A stretch of 64,000 bases of DNA from Streptomyces narbonensis. GTDB taxonomy: Bacteria; Actinomycetota; Actinomycetes; Streptomycetales; Streptomycetaceae. The notes beneath the pieces were generated by a model, which saw only the letters and a list, made by a program, of their open reading frames with translations, was not told the DNA's origin and did no database searches. The translations under genes and the position numbers were made by a program. Shown here in pieces: positions 23,391 through 32,735 of this stretch; within the stretch, counting starts at the first letter, position 1, and each line of letters starts with the position of its first letter. Location of the stretch: assembly GCF_014649015.1 (NCBI RefSeq), contig NZ_BMSF01000012.1:62001-126000 (forward strand), read 5' to 3'.

Positions 23391-25541
23391 TCAGGCCTCC
23401 ACCGGTGCCGCGACCTCGCCGGTGCGCCGGAGCTTCTGCCAGCGCAGTCGGCCACCGGTCAGCGCCGTGATCGTGGACTGCAACAGGACGATGTACATCA
23501 GCTGCCGGTAGACCACTTGCTGGATCGGCAGGCTGATCAGATGCAGGGGCTTCTCGCCGTCGAGCCGGAAGGCGTACCAGGACAGCACGGCCTGGAGCAG
23601 GATGAAGCCGCCCCAGCTGGCGAGGGTGATCGGAGCGTCCGCGAAGAGCACGCCGTACAGCAGGAACATGTCGACCAGCGGCGCGAGCAGCGGCGCGACC
23701 ACGCCGAACAGCACGACGAGCGGCAGCCCGATCCGGCCGAAGCGCCCGGCCGGACCCCGGGCGATCACGGCGCGCCGGTGCTTCCACATCGCCTGCATGC
23801 TGCCGTAGCTCCAGCGGTACCGCTGGGACCAGAGCTGCTGGAGGCTGGCGGGGGCCTCGGTCCAGGCGCGGGCGCGCTCTGCGTAGACGATCCGCCAGCC
23901 GTCGCAGAGCACCGCCATGGTGATGTCGGTGTCCTCGGCGAGGGTGTCGTCGCTCATCCCGCCGACCCGCCGCAGGGCCTCCTTGCGGAAGGCGCCGACC
24001 GCGCCGGGGATGGTCGGGATGACGTTGAGCATGTCGTACATCCGGCGGTCGAGGTTGTGGCCGAGGACGTACTCGATGTGCTGCCAGGCGCCGATCAGGC
24101 TGTCGCGGTTGCCGACCTTGGCGTTGCCCGCCACCGCGCCGATCCCCCGGTCGCCGAAGGGCTGGACCAGCTCGCGCACGGTGGACGGCTCGAAGACGGT
24201 GTCGCCGTCCATCATCACGATGATGTCGTGCGACGCGGCGGCTATACCGGTGTTGAGCGCGCTGGACTTGCCGCCGTTGACCTTGCGGATCAGCCGGACG
24301 AAGGGCAGGTTCATCGCCTCGACGATGTCCGCCGTGCCGTCCGTGGAGCCGTCGTCGATGACGATCACTTCGATCGGGTGGTCACTGGCGATCAGGGAGT
24401 TGAGGGTGTTCGCGATGCACTCGCGCTCGTTGTAGGCCGGTACGAGGACGGTGACCGGCTCGGTGACGGGTGATCCCCACGCGTCCCGCCGCCGGGCGCG
24501 CCGGGCGTGGAGCGGTGCGAGGACGAGCATCAGCGCGAACCGGCCGAAGTTGAGGAAGCCGACGACGGCCAGCAGCGCGACCAGCACCGGCACGGTGAGC
24601 ACGGCGGCCTTGCTGGCCCAGATGAAGCACTTGCCCGCCCACAGCTGGTAGCCGTGCACCGGCACGGTGGCGTTGGTGGCGCCGAGCGCCTCGGAGACCG
24701 TGGTGAACCGGTATCCCTCGCCCTTCAGCTTCACGATGATCTGCTCGAGCGCGGCGAGGGTCTCGGTACGGTCGCCGCCCGCGTCGTGCAGCAGGATCAG
24801 TTCGCCCGCGCCGGGCTTGCGCGGCATCGCCGCCTTGACGATCGCGTCGACACCGGGACGCTTCCAGTCGTGGGTGTCGCGGTCGATGAACGCGGTGAGG
24901 TAGCCGTGGGAACCCACGTACTTGATCACCGGGTAGTTCCAGTCGTCGAGCGCCGAGGCGTCGGAGGAGTACGGCGGGCGGAACAGCGCGGTGTGGACGC
25001 CCGCGACGCCGGCCAGCGCCAGTTGCGACTGCGCCAGCTCCCAACTGATCCGGGCGTTGGACTGGTACGCGAGATCGGGGTGGGTGAAGGTGTGCAGGCC
25101 GATCTCGTGGCCGCCCGCGACGATCTGCCGGATCAGCTCCGGGTGGCGCGTGGTCATCGCGCCGGTCACGAAGAAGTCCGCGCGGACGTCGTGGGCCGCG
25201 AGCACGTCCAGGATCTTCGGGGTCCACTCCGGCGAGGGGCCGTCGTCGAAGCTCAGGACCACGGTGCGGTCGGGGACCCGATAGCTCACCGGGCGGTCGT
25301 TCTTGTCGCCGCGCGCGTCGATGATCGGCCCGCCCTTGAGCAGGTTCTCCGGCACGGTCGTCTTGTCCACCGAGACCGCGACCCGGGTGTCGTGGAACGC
25401 CTCGTTGGTGGCGAGGCCGCGCAGGACGAGGAGCGCGAGCAGGCAGGCCAGCAGGGACAGCGGCATGAAGAAGCGCAGCGGCGGCGCAGCCAGTCGGCGC
25501 GGCCTCAGCAGGGACTGCCGACGACGCTGATGGCGGGACAA
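23391..25541 (-). CDS. matB: Bifunctional polysaccharide deacetylase / GT2 glycosyltransferase (MatB-like)
   Basis: A 716-residue fusion. An N-terminal membrane helix (~25-43) is followed by a NodB-type deacetylase (~80-300) with LSFDDGPSP (D99, D100), HEIGLHTFTHPD (metal His150 and His154), RPPYSSD and DWKRPG. A second helix region (~320-345) precedes a family-2 processive glycosyltransferase (~365-610) with PAYNE, DDGSTDGT, MDGDT (DxD), EDTD and QRYRW, then C-terminal helices. This is the layout of Streptomyces MatB, which makes and de-N-acetylates a PNAG-like glycan that glues hyphae into pellets. The gene name rests on architecture and on the neighbouring acyltransferase, not on an alignment. 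The start at 25541 fits the basic, membrane-leading N-terminus. Confidence 0.85.
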   Translation of the reverse strand: MSRHQRRRQSLLRPRRLAAPPLRFFMPLSLLACLLALLVLRGLATNEAFHDTRVAVSVDKTTVPENLLKGGPIIDARGDKNDRPVSYRVPDRTVVLSFDDGPSPEWTPKILDVLAAHDVRADFFVTGAMTTRHPELIRQIVAGGHEIGLHTFTHPDLAYQSNARISWELAQSQLALAGVAGVHTALFRPPYSSDASALDDWNYPVIKYVGSHGYLTAFIDRDTHDWKRPGVDAIVKAAMPRKPGAGELILLHDAGGDRTETLAALEQIIVKLKGEGYRFTTVSEALGATNATVPVHGYQLWAGKCFIWASKAAVLTVPVLVALLAVVGFLNFGRFALMLVLAPLHARRARRRDAWGSPVTEPVTVLVPAYNERECIANTLNSLIASDHPIEVIVIDDGSTDGTADIVEAMNLPFVRLIRKVNGGKSSALNTGIAAASHDIIVMMDGDTVFEPSTVRELVQPFGDRGIGAVAGNAKVGNRDSLIGAWQHIEYVLGHNLDRRMYDMLNVIPTIPGAVGAFRKEALRRVGGMSDDTLAEDTDITMAVLCDGWRIVYAERARAWTEAPASLQQLWSQRYRWSYGSMQAMWKHRRAVIARGPAGRFGRIGLPLVVLFGVVAPLLAPLVDMFLLYGVLFADAPITLASWGGFILLQAVLSWYAFRLDGEKPLHLISLPIQQVVYRQLMYIVLLQSTITALTGGRLRWQKLRRTGEVAAPVEA

Positions 25542-25700
25542 GGGCGCTCCTGGAGATGGGTGGTGCGGACGATCAGGCCCGGTCGGCCGGCCCGCGGACT
25601 TCTGCTCCGGCCGGCACGATGGCCGCGATACGTCAGGGAATGTCGCGATATTCGGCGTGATGGCCGAACTTTTCGGGCGGGGTGTCGCAGACCGCGCCCT

Positions 25701-25994
25701 CTAGAGCAAGGAGGGGGCCAAGGGGCCCTTGGCGGGCATGTACGAGGGTTTCGGCGGTATCTCCATCGCCGGCGCGTCCGACTGCATGCCGATCAGGCTG
25801 CCGCCCATGGCGGCCGCCAGGATCGCGCCGACCACGGAGACCGGCCAGCCGAAGCGTCGCAGCAGACGGCTGCGCAGACCCGACTGGTCGACGAACACCG
25901 GTGCCGGAGCAGGCTCCTCATAACGTGATTCGGCCACGCCGAGCTGTGCGGAGTGGACCGGTCCGCGCCCGGAGGATGTGGCGACTTGGCGCAT
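25701..25994 (-). CDS. Small single-pass membrane protein upstream of matB-like gene
   Basis: A 97-residue protein. Polar N-terminal ~45 residues are followed by a basic stretch (RSRLLRRF) and one transmembrane helix (GWPVSVVGAILAAAMGGSLIG), then a short Pro-rich outside tail (PPKPSYMPAKGPL). No family recognised. The ATG at 25994 has AAAGGG upstream; extending further in frame would add an unlikely 34 residues. It is 159 bp upstream of the matB-like gene on the same strand, so it is probably the first gene of the same transcription unit and may assist the glycan synthase. Confidence 0.72.
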   Translation of the reverse strand: MRQVATSSGRGPVHSAQLGVAESRYEEPAPAPVFVDQSGLRSRLLRRFGWPVSVVGAILAAAMGGSLIGMQSDAPAMEIPPKPSYMPAKGPLAPSLL

Positions 25995-26288
25995 TATTTG
26001 TGGCCCTTTTGTGCAGGGTGTGAAAACCACTGAAGCGTAGAGCGGACCGTAGCGCATGGCCTGAATCGATTGGTGTGCGATGTGCGTATTTGACATGATC
26101 CGATCGGGTGTCGTAACCGGATCGGTATCTCAACGGGCGCCTCCCGCCCCAGGGATGACCGGCTCGCGAACACGAGGCGAGATGGCTTGAATCCTTCGCT
26201 AGGATGACCGCTCGATTCATGTGATCAGCGAGTGATCCGCATGCAAGGGGCGTGTCCAGTCACCGCCTCTACGCCCCAAGGAGCCCGT

Positions 26289-27239
26289 GTGAGCCAGCCC
26301 CGCCGCACCTCTCGTCGCCGAGCGTGGACCGCGCTCACGCTGCCCGCCCTCCTGTGCGTACTGGCCGCGTGTTCCGCCGACCCCGCGACCGGCGGGGGCA
26401 CCGACGCCGCCGGACCCGCACAGGAGGCCCCGCCGACGCCCACCGGCCCGCCGGGAACCCTCTTCGACGACTTCGACTACACCGGCACCGACGACCCTTC
26501 CTTCGCCGCGCACGGCTGGGAGATCCGCACCGGCGGGGGCGGCCCGGGCATCAAGGACACCTGGAGCGCCGACGGTGCCGCCTTCCCCTCCGACCCGACA
26601 GCCGAGGGGGGCAAGGTCCTGCGACTGCGCTCCTCCACCGACGGCACCGAGCAGGGCACCAGGCAGGTCGAGGTGCAGACCACGAGCCGGAACTTCTTCA
26701 CGGGAACCTACGCCGCCCGGGTCCACCTCAGCGACAAGCCCACGAGCGGACGCGACGGCGACCACGTCGTCCAGACCTTCTTCCCGATCTCTCCTTCGGA
26801 CTCCTCGGAGAACTACAGCGAGCTCGACTTCGAGTACCTGCCGAACGGCGGCTGGGGCTCGGTGGGTCCGCAGCTCGACAACGTCAGCTGGTACAAGGCC
26901 GACCCGCCGGACCGGGTCCACAACACCGTCAAGCGCCGCCTCGGGGGCTGGCACACCTTGATGATCACCGCCATGGACGGAAAGGTCGTCTACTCCCTGG
27001 ACGGCAAGAAGCTGTTCACCAGCTCCGGCAAGTACGTCCCGCGCGACCGGATGGACATCCACTTCAGCAACTGGCTCATCGACCTCCCCTTCACCGGTGG
27101 CCCGCGCACCTGGGACATGAAGGTCGACTGGGTCTACTACAAGGCAGACGAGGCCGTCTCCCAGGCGGACGTCCAGACGACGGTGGACGACTTCCGCAGC
27201 ACCGGCACCGCCCACATCGACACCGTCCCGAAGCCCTGA
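26289..27239 (+). CDS. Glycoside hydrolase family 16 lipoprotein
   Basis: A 316-residue exported lipoprotein: basic n-region, hydrophobic run and lipobox LAAC (Cys28), then a Gly/Pro-rich spacer. Residues ~58-316 are a GH16 beta-jelly-roll with the catalytic motif ELDFE (nucleophile E178, acid/base E182) and following WGSVGPQ-type strands. GH16 enzymes cut beta-1,3/1,4-glucans, agar-type or related glycans; this substrate is not clear. The GTG at 26289 has AAGGAG six bases before it. It diverges from the small membrane protein of the surface-glycan locus, so trimming or release of the local polymer is a reasonable guess (inference). Confidence 0.88.
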   Translation: MSQPRRTSRRRAWTALTLPALLCVLAACSADPATGGGTDAAGPAQEAPPTPTGPPGTLFDDFDYTGTDDPSFAAHGWEIRTGGGGPGIKDTWSADGAAFPSDPTAEGGKVLRLRSSTDGTEQGTRQVEVQTTSRNFFTGTYAARVHLSDKPTSGRDGDHVVQTFFPISPSDSSENYSELDFEYLPNGGWGSVGPQLDNVSWYKADPPDRVHNTVKRRLGGWHTLMITAMDGKVVYSLDGKKLFTSSGKYVPRDRMDIHFSNWLIDLPFTGGPRTWDMKVDWVYYKADEAVSQADVQTTVDDFRSTGTAHIDTVPKP

Positions 27240-27617
27240 CCCCACCCGCCGCACGGGCGCCCGGCCCGACGCGCCGCTCACCGAACGGAAGATCACTCAC
27301 CAGCTGCCGGGCTGCGATGCCCCGCCGGTCACCATCCCTCCCCGACGGGGCACTTGAGTGCCGACCCTGCCGGAGACGGCGAGCCGTTCTGCGAAGGCGG
27401 TGACGTATCCGGCGTCGCCGCCCGGCTCACCGACCAGGTCGCAGCGGAGGGGAGTGGACACGGCGTCCCGTCCCACGAGGACCGCGCAGCCGCCGGCCGT
27501 CCCGCCGGGCGTCGGGCGCCATGGCGCCGCGGCTCGACCCGGCGTCGGCGCGATGATCATCTCTCTGCGGAACGTGGGCTATGTTGGACACGAGTGACGC
27601 GAGATGGAGGTCCGCCG
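27240..27617. other. Intergenic region upstream of the RpiR-type regulator
   Basis: 378 bp between the GH16 gene and the regulator start. One minus-strand reading frame of 87 codons is open here (27297-27560), but it has no recognisable domain and no ribosome site, and lies in the regulator's promoter region. I see no clear promoter or repeat. Confidence 0.5.
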
Positions 27618-28538
27618 GTGCCATCGGATCAGCAGGCACGCGCTCGGGCAGCCGCGATCACGCCCGGCGGCAGCCCGCCGGGGCCGGAGGAGCTGGCGCC
27701 GGCCGACCGGCTGCTCGCGCTCTTCGACGGACACCGGCTCTCCCCTGGCCAGCGACGGATCGCCCAGTACCTGCTGGACCACCTCACCGAAGCCGCGTTC
27801 CTCTCCATCACCGAGCTGGCCGAACGCGTCGGGGTGAGCCAGCCCTCGGTGACGCGCTTCGCGGCCTCCCTCGGCTTCAGCGGGTACCCCGCCCTGCGAG
27901 AGGTGCTCCAGCCCATCGCCCTGAGCGCGGTGGCCGGCACTCCCGACACTCGTGAGCAGCTGCGACACAACGAGCTCCAGGCCGCTGTCGACGCCGAGAT
28001 CGAGAACCTGGAGAGCGTCCGTCGTCTCCTCGCCGACACGAGCCAGGTACTGGAGATCGGCCACGAGCTGGCCCGCTCGGCGCCCCTGACCGTCCTCGGC
28101 CTCCGCATCTCGGTCTCCCTCGCGGAGTACTTCGCCTACGCCGCCCGCCGTATCCACCCGGACGTCCGCGTGGTGACCCGCGGCGGCAGCGTGGCCTACG
28201 ACGCGCTGCTCCAGGCCCGAGCGGCCGGCGGCAGCTGGGTGCTGGCCTTCGCCATGCCCCGGCACGCCAAGGAGACCCTGGCCGCCCTGCGAGCCGCCCG
28301 CAGCACCGGCCTGCGCGTGGCACTGATCACCGACCCCACTGTCGGCCCGCTCGTCGACGAGGCGGACGTGGTGCTGACGGCCGGGACCGGGTCACGGCTG
28401 GTCTTCGACTCGTACGCGGCTCCCGGCATGCTCTCCGCCGCCCTGCTCCAGGCCATGGCCGATGCCGACCCCGAGCGGACCCAGGCACGGCTCGAACAGT
28501 ATGAGCAGGCCGCTGACCAGCACGGTTTCTTCCTCTGA
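27618..28538 (+). CDS. RpiR-family transcriptional regulator (HTH + SIS domain)
   Basis: A 306-residue regulator. Residues ~35-110 are the RpiR-type helix-turn-helix (LSPGQRRIAQYLLDH and ITELAERVGVSQPSVTRFAASLGFSGY), the latter being the recognition helix region. Residues ~130-290 are a SIS sugar-phosphate-binding domain with RISVSLAEYFAYA and RGGSVAYDALLQ. Such proteins sense a sugar phosphate or related metabolite and act as repressors or activators. The GTG at 27618 has GGAGG seven bases upstream. Flanking genes do not reveal the target; a palindrome downstream (28630-28647) may be one of its sites (inference). Confidence 0.9.
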   Translation: MPSDQQARARAAAITPGGSPPGPEELAPADRLLALFDGHRLSPGQRRIAQYLLDHLTEAAFLSITELAERVGVSQPSVTRFAASLGFSGYPALREVLQPIALSAVAGTPDTREQLRHNELQAAVDAEIENLESVRRLLADTSQVLEIGHELARSAPLTVLGLRISVSLAEYFAYAARRIHPDVRVVTRGGSVAYDALLQARAAGGSWVLAFAMPRHAKETLAALRAARSTGLRVALITDPTVGPLVDEADVVLTAGTGSRLVFDSYAAPGMLSAALLQAMADADPERTQARLEQYEQAADQHGFFL

Positions 28539-29026
28539 CAGCAGGTCGCCACTACACGGGCGCCGCTCCCGCAGAGGTAGGCGCAGCACTCCGACCTGCA
28601 TGTAATTTTTCATACCCTTGCGTACTCAGCAGTATATATATTTACTGAATGCAGTGTTCCGGATCCGCCGGATGCCAGGGAGGACGCCCCACGTCCTCGT
28701 CGAACAGCCACTCGGCGCGCCACCCCCTCCTCATTGGCGCGACGGGTGATGGTCAAGGCTTACGGATCCCTCGGAACGCGCGTGGCGGCCTCGGTCAACC
28801 CCTGGACCGGGGCCGCCCCCACGTCTGCATCCCCTGGCCGACCTGGCGCAGCGCGCCGACCGGGACCTACGCGCTCGGCCCTCAGGGAACTCCCCCCGCG
28901 GCCGTACGCCCTGTCGCACCGGCACATTCACGTCGGCCATGCATCGACCGCCTGACGACCCGGCAGAAGCCTGTACGCCGGGACCGCTACGGCGACCCGG
29001 CCTTCACCGGTCGCCGAAAACGACCA
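28539..29026. other. Intergenic region between the RpiR gene and tRNA-Pro
   Basis: About 490 bp without a credible gene. Open frames (for example 28649-29062, plus) have no recognisable domain and no ribosome site. The AT-rich palindrome at 28630-28647 is the only clear element. Parts may be eroded remnants of a former gene, but I cannot name one. Confidence 0.5.
28630..28647. promoter_or_regulatory. AT-rich near-perfect palindrome (possible operator)
   Basis: The site CAGTATATATATTTACTG is palindromic at 16 of 18 positions. It is strikingly AT-rich for this DNA and lies 92 bp after the RpiR regulator stop. Size and symmetry fit a dimeric regulator's operator; which protein binds it is unknown. 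Confidence 0.45.
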
Positions 29027-29060
29027 AGAGGCTGTTTTGGATTGCTCCAAAACAGCCTCT
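29027..29060 (-). terminator. Intrinsic terminator of tRNA-Pro transcript
   Basis: A perfect 15-bp stem (arms 29027-29041 and 29046-29060) with a 4-nt loop TTGC (plus strand), 20 bp past the tRNA 3' end on the minus strand. The A/T-rich top half of the stem and its position support a rho-independent terminator. Confidence 0.85.
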
Positions 29061-29079
29061 GATCTACGACTCTTTCGAG

Positions 29080-29153
<74 letters not shown>

Positions 29154-29206
29154 ATGCTCGTCTTCCGCGGGTTTTCCCCGCGTCGGCGTGCAGGAGAAAC
29201 ACTACC

Positions 29207-31978
29207 TCACTCCGGAGGGTGGGCTGACGCACGGGCTGTCACGGCAGTCGCGGCGAGGGTGTCTGCGCCGCAGGTGGCGGCCAGGGTGGCCGCTTTGGCG
29301 AGGGCGGCGGGTGAGCCGGTGGCGTGGGCGAGGTCGAGCTGGGCGCGGGCCTCCTCGTAGCGGGACGGGGAGGCGGCGAGGTGGGCGACGGCGCGGGTGA
29401 GGAGGCCGCGGGCCTCCGGCGGGGAGGCGAAGAGGGCGGCGCAGCGCAGGGCCTCGCCGAGGGCCGTGGGGGTGCCGAGGTGCTCGGCATGGGCCATGGC
29501 CCCGGCGGCGATTGCGGCCGCGCGGTCCGGATCGGCAGGGGCGAGGGCCCTCGCGAGGTCGAAGGGCCAGGGGGCCCAGACGACGTGGTGCCGGCCCCGG
29601 GTGGTCAACGCCTCCGCGGCCTCTTCCAGCGTGCGTACGGCTTCCTCGGCGCGGCCTTCCGCGAGCAGCAGCCGGCCGAGGACGCTGGGGCCGTCGGGCA
29701 GCACGATCGCGCCCGGCCAGGGCGGGCCGAAGGCGTGGCGGTCGGCCACGCTCCGCGCCTCGGTGGTGCGGCCCCGGGCGAGCAGGGTGTCGATCAGGAG
29801 GCAGGCGGTGTCCCAGTGGACGGGAAGGCCGTCGCCGACCCGGTCGGCCAGGCGCAGCGCCTCCTCCAGGTGGTGCTGGGCGCGGGGCAGGTCACCGCGG
29901 CGTCGGTGGACCAGGCCGAGGAGGGCGTGGGCGAAGGCGAGGTGGGCGCCGCTCCAGCCGGAGATCTCGAAGGCCCGGACCGCCTCGGTGAAGAGGGCCT
30001 CGGCCCGGTCGGGCCGGTCGGCGAACACGTACGCGATGCCGGTGAGGGCCGGGATCTCGAAGCCCCAGGTGGTGTCCGTCCAGCCGAGACCGCGGGCCGG
30101 CCGGCCGTCGGCGAGGGCGCGGTCGCAGAGGCGTACGACCTCGTCGGCGGGTTCGCCGCGGAGCATCGCGTCGAAGCCCCGGACGGCGAGCAGTGCCCGT
30201 TCGGAGTTGTCGGCGCCGGTGAAGCCCGCGGTGAGCTCGGCGAGGCGGCGGGAGCGGCCCGGGCCGTCCTCCTCCGCGGCCTGGAACCCCTCGTACATGA
30301 AGTGGGCCGCCTGGAGGCGGCGCCGGCCGGTGCCCGGCGGGGTGCGGGCCGCCTCGGCGGCGACGGCCCGCGCCGCGTCCTGGAGCTGGTTGTTGTGGGC
30401 GAGGGCCTGCGCGAGCCGGTACGTCGCGTCGGTGCGCAGCGCGTCGTCGAGGCCGGGCAGGTCGAGCGCGGAGCGCAGGTGCAGGACGGTCGCGGCCGGT
30501 GCCGTGAGCAGGGACGCGCAGCCGAGTTCGTACAGGACCCTGGCGTACGCGGCCGGGCCGGGCGGCTCGGCGAGGGCACGCTCCAGGCAGCGGCGGGCCG
30601 CGTCGGGGGCGCCGACGGCCAGGTGCTCGACGGCGGCCGCCCGGAGCCGGTCGACGACGTCCTCGTCGTCGTCCGGGTGGACTTCGAGGAGGTGCCGTGA
30701 GGCGGCCGCCGGTCCGTGGCCCGCTTCGGTGAGCGCCCAGGCCGCGCGCCCGTGCAGGGCGGTGCGGACACCCGCCGGCACCGAGCCGTAGACGGCGCTG
30801 CCGATGAGCGGGTGCGCGAACTCCAGCGGGTGGCCGTCGCCTGCCTTCCGCGCGGGCGGTGCGGTGACGATCCTGGCCCGGCGGAGGCGTTCCGTGTGGT
30901 CGGCGAGCTCCCGCACGTCCATGCCGGTGAGCTGTGCGAGGAGGTCGGGCGTGCTGTCGGTGCCGAGGACGGCGATCGCCCAGGCGAGGCGGGTCGGGCC
31001 GCTGCCGAGTTCTTCGAGGCGGGCGACGAGGCCGCCGCCCCGGGCGCCCGCGGCGAGTCCCCGGAGGAGGCCCGCCGTGCCCGCGACGGGTTCGAGCGTC
31101 CGGTCGCGGACCTTGGCGAGGAGTTCGACCGTCTCGTACGGGTTGCCCTCCGTCACCGTCCACAGCTCCTGGCAGAACCGCTCGTCCGCGTGGTCGCCGA
31201 GCGCCTCGCGGGCCAGCTTCGCCGTGGCCTCGCAGGTGAGGGCGCAGAGGCCGAGCGTGAGGAGCGCGCGGTCCGTCAGTCCGGCGAGGGAGTGTGCTCC
31301 GTCGGCCCCGTCGCCGGGTTCGCTCGGCAGCGGGCGGTGGGCGAGGACGACCAGGACCGGCATCCCGTGGTCCTGCCGCGTGCGCGTGAAGGCGTCGAGC
31401 CAGGCGAGGGTCTCGGTGTCGGCCCAGTGCGCGTCGTCCACGAGGAGCACCGGGGGCCTGTCCCGCAGGCCGTCCGCGAGGCGGCCGAGGAGCCGGACCA
31501 GTCCGTCCCGTACGCCCTGCGGGTCGGCCGGGGCGGCCGACGGCGGGGGTGGCGGGGCGAGGCCGAGGGCCGGGGCGACGAGGTCGAACTGCTCGCCGAA
31601 GAGGTGGTGGACGTCGGCGGAGCCGTAACCGTCCAGTGCGGGCTGGAGGAGCCGGCGGGTGAGGTGGAAGGGGACCTGGGTGAGGGTCTCGCCGCCGCGT
31701 GCGGTGAGGACGGTGCACCGGTCCCGGGCCATGCGGTGGATCTCGGCGAGGAGGGTCGTCTTGCCGAGGCCCGGGTCGCCCCGGAGGACGAGGACGCCGC
31801 CCCCGGCGGGCCGGCCGGCCGTGGCCCCGGCGACGAGCGCGTCCACGGCGTGACGGGCGGCGGCGAGCTCCGGTCCGCGTTCGAGCAGGGAGCTCCGCTC
31901 CGAGCGGGCGAGGGCCGCGAACGCCCCCAACGACCCTGCGGGCTGCGGCTGTTCGCGTTCCGACGGCACTGGTGACAC
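29207..31978 (-). CDS. LAL-type AAA ATPase lacking the C-terminal LuxR DNA-binding domain
   Basis: A 923-residue protein. Residues ~30-330 are a STAND/AAA module with Walker A RGDPGLGKTTLL (~66-77) and Walker B PPVLLVDDAHWAD (~180). The remainder is TPR-like helical repeats. This is the body of the large LuxR (LAL/MalT-like) regulators, but the protein ends RASAHPPE just where the ~60-residue LuxR helix-turn-helix would begin. A search of the next bases in all frames shows no HTH, because the tRNA-Pro gene follows at 29153. It could act as a signalling ATPase through protein contacts or be a shortened regulator. The start is a GTG at 31978, 124 bp from the divergent DUF309 gene. Confidence 0.85.
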   Translation of the reverse strand: MSPVPSEREQPQPAGSLGAFAALARSERSSLLERGPELAAARHAVDALVAGATAGRPAGGGVLVLRGDPGLGKTTLLAEIHRMARDRCTVLTARGGETLTQVPFHLTRRLLQPALDGYGSADVHHLFGEQFDLVAPALGLAPPPPPSAAPADPQGVRDGLVRLLGRLADGLRDRPPVLLVDDAHWADTETLAWLDAFTRTRQDHGMPVLVVLAHRPLPSEPGDGADGAHSLAGLTDRALLTLGLCALTCEATAKLAREALGDHADERFCQELWTVTEGNPYETVELLAKVRDRTLEPVAGTAGLLRGLAAGARGGGLVARLEELGSGPTRLAWAIAVLGTDSTPDLLAQLTGMDVRELADHTERLRRARIVTAPPARKAGDGHPLEFAHPLIGSAVYGSVPAGVRTALHGRAAWALTEAGHGPAAASRHLLEVHPDDDEDVVDRLRAAAVEHLAVGAPDAARRCLERALAEPPGPAAYARVLYELGCASLLTAPAATVLHLRSALDLPGLDDALRTDATYRLAQALAHNNQLQDAARAVAAEAARTPPGTGRRRLQAAHFMYEGFQAAEEDGPGRSRRLAELTAGFTGADNSERALLAVRGFDAMLRGEPADEVVRLCDRALADGRPARGLGWTDTTWGFEIPALTGIAYVFADRPDRAEALFTEAVRAFEISGWSGAHLAFAHALLGLVHRRRGDLPRAQHHLEEALRLADRVGDGLPVHWDTACLLIDTLLARGRTTEARSVADRHAFGPPWPGAIVLPDGPSVLGRLLLAEGRAEEAVRTLEEAAEALTTRGRHHVVWAPWPFDLARALAPADPDRAAAIAAGAMAHAEHLGTPTALGEALRCAALFASPPEARGLLTRAVAHLAASPSRYEEARAQLDLAHATGSPAALAKAATLAATCGADTLAATAVTARASAHPPE

Positions 31979-32102
31979 TCACTCCCCCACAAGAGCTACG
32001 GTCACGACGCGGCCGCCTGACCCGTGTGATCCGCACGGGCCCGGGAAGCGTCGGGCCGACGAGCCTACCGCCCCTGATCGTTCCCGGGGCGACAATGGAC
32101 GG

Positions 32103-32735
32103 GTGAACCGGACGACGAGGGATCGCGACGAGGAGGGCCGGGCGCGGAGCGCGCGCCCCCGTGACGGGCTCGGCCGGCCCTTGCCGTACGGGGCCGAGGG
32201 AGTGCTCCGGCAGCCCGAGGGCGTCGTGCGCACCCCCGGCGAGACCGTGCGCGAGGCGCAGCGGCTCCTGGACGCCGGCATGCCCTTCCATGCCCACGAG
32301 GTCTTCGAGGACGCCTGGAAGTCGGGTCCGGCGGCGGAGCGTGATCTGTGGCAGGGCCTCGCGCAGCTCGCGGTCGGCCTGACGCACGCGGCGCGCGGGA
32401 ACCGGGAGGGTGGGGCGCGGTTGCTGCGCAGGGGCGCCGACCGCCTCACGAGCCGGTCGTGGGAGCGGACTTCCGGCCCGGACGAGACGCCGGACGAGAC
32501 ACCGAGTCAGACCCCGGACGAGGGCGCGAACGAGAGCCCGGCCGAGGGGGCGGAGGAAGGCGCGAAGAAGGGCGTGCAGGGGACCCGGTACGCGGCCGCG
32601 CACGAGTCCGCGTACGGCATCGAGCTCGTCGGACTCGTGTCGTGGGCGCGGGAGTTGGCCGACCGCGCCGAGGCCTCCCCCGCCCCGGTCGACGCCACCG
32701 CCGAGGCGCCGCGGCTGCGCGGCGCCGACTCGTGA
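32103..32735 (+). CDS. DUF309 domain protein
   Basis: A 210-residue soluble protein. The DUF309 core covers ~48-118 with the signature MPFHAHEVFEDAWK, then DLWQGLAQLAVGLTHAARGN, and is all alpha-helical. A low-complexity Thr/Pro/Glu-rich insert (~125-155) splits it from a second helical part (HESAYGIELVGLVSWARELADRA). The function of the family is unknown; the conserved His and Glu residues suggest a metal-binding or small-ligand role. The GTG at 32103 is the first start after the divergent promoter shared with the LAL-like ATPase. The stop codon falls inside a tandem repeat (32730-32895). Confidence 0.8.
   Translation: MNRTTRDRDEEGRARSARPRDGLGRPLPYGAEGVLRQPEGVVRTPGETVREAQRLLDAGMPFHAHEVFEDAWKSGPAAERDLWQGLAQLAVGLTHAARGNREGGARLLRRGADRLTSRSWERTSGPDETPDETPSQTPDEGANESPAEGAEEGAKKGVQGTRYAAAHESAYGIELVGLVSWARELADRAEASPAPVDATAEAPRLRGADS

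Noticed and set aside
27297..27560. Small minus-strand gene of 87 codons upstream of the RpiR regulator
   Set aside because: No ribosome site, no recognisable domain, and it occupies the regulator's promoter region.
28649..29062. Open frame of 137 codons before tRNA-Pro
   Set aside because: It runs through the tRNA terminator hairpin, has no ribosome site and resembles no family.
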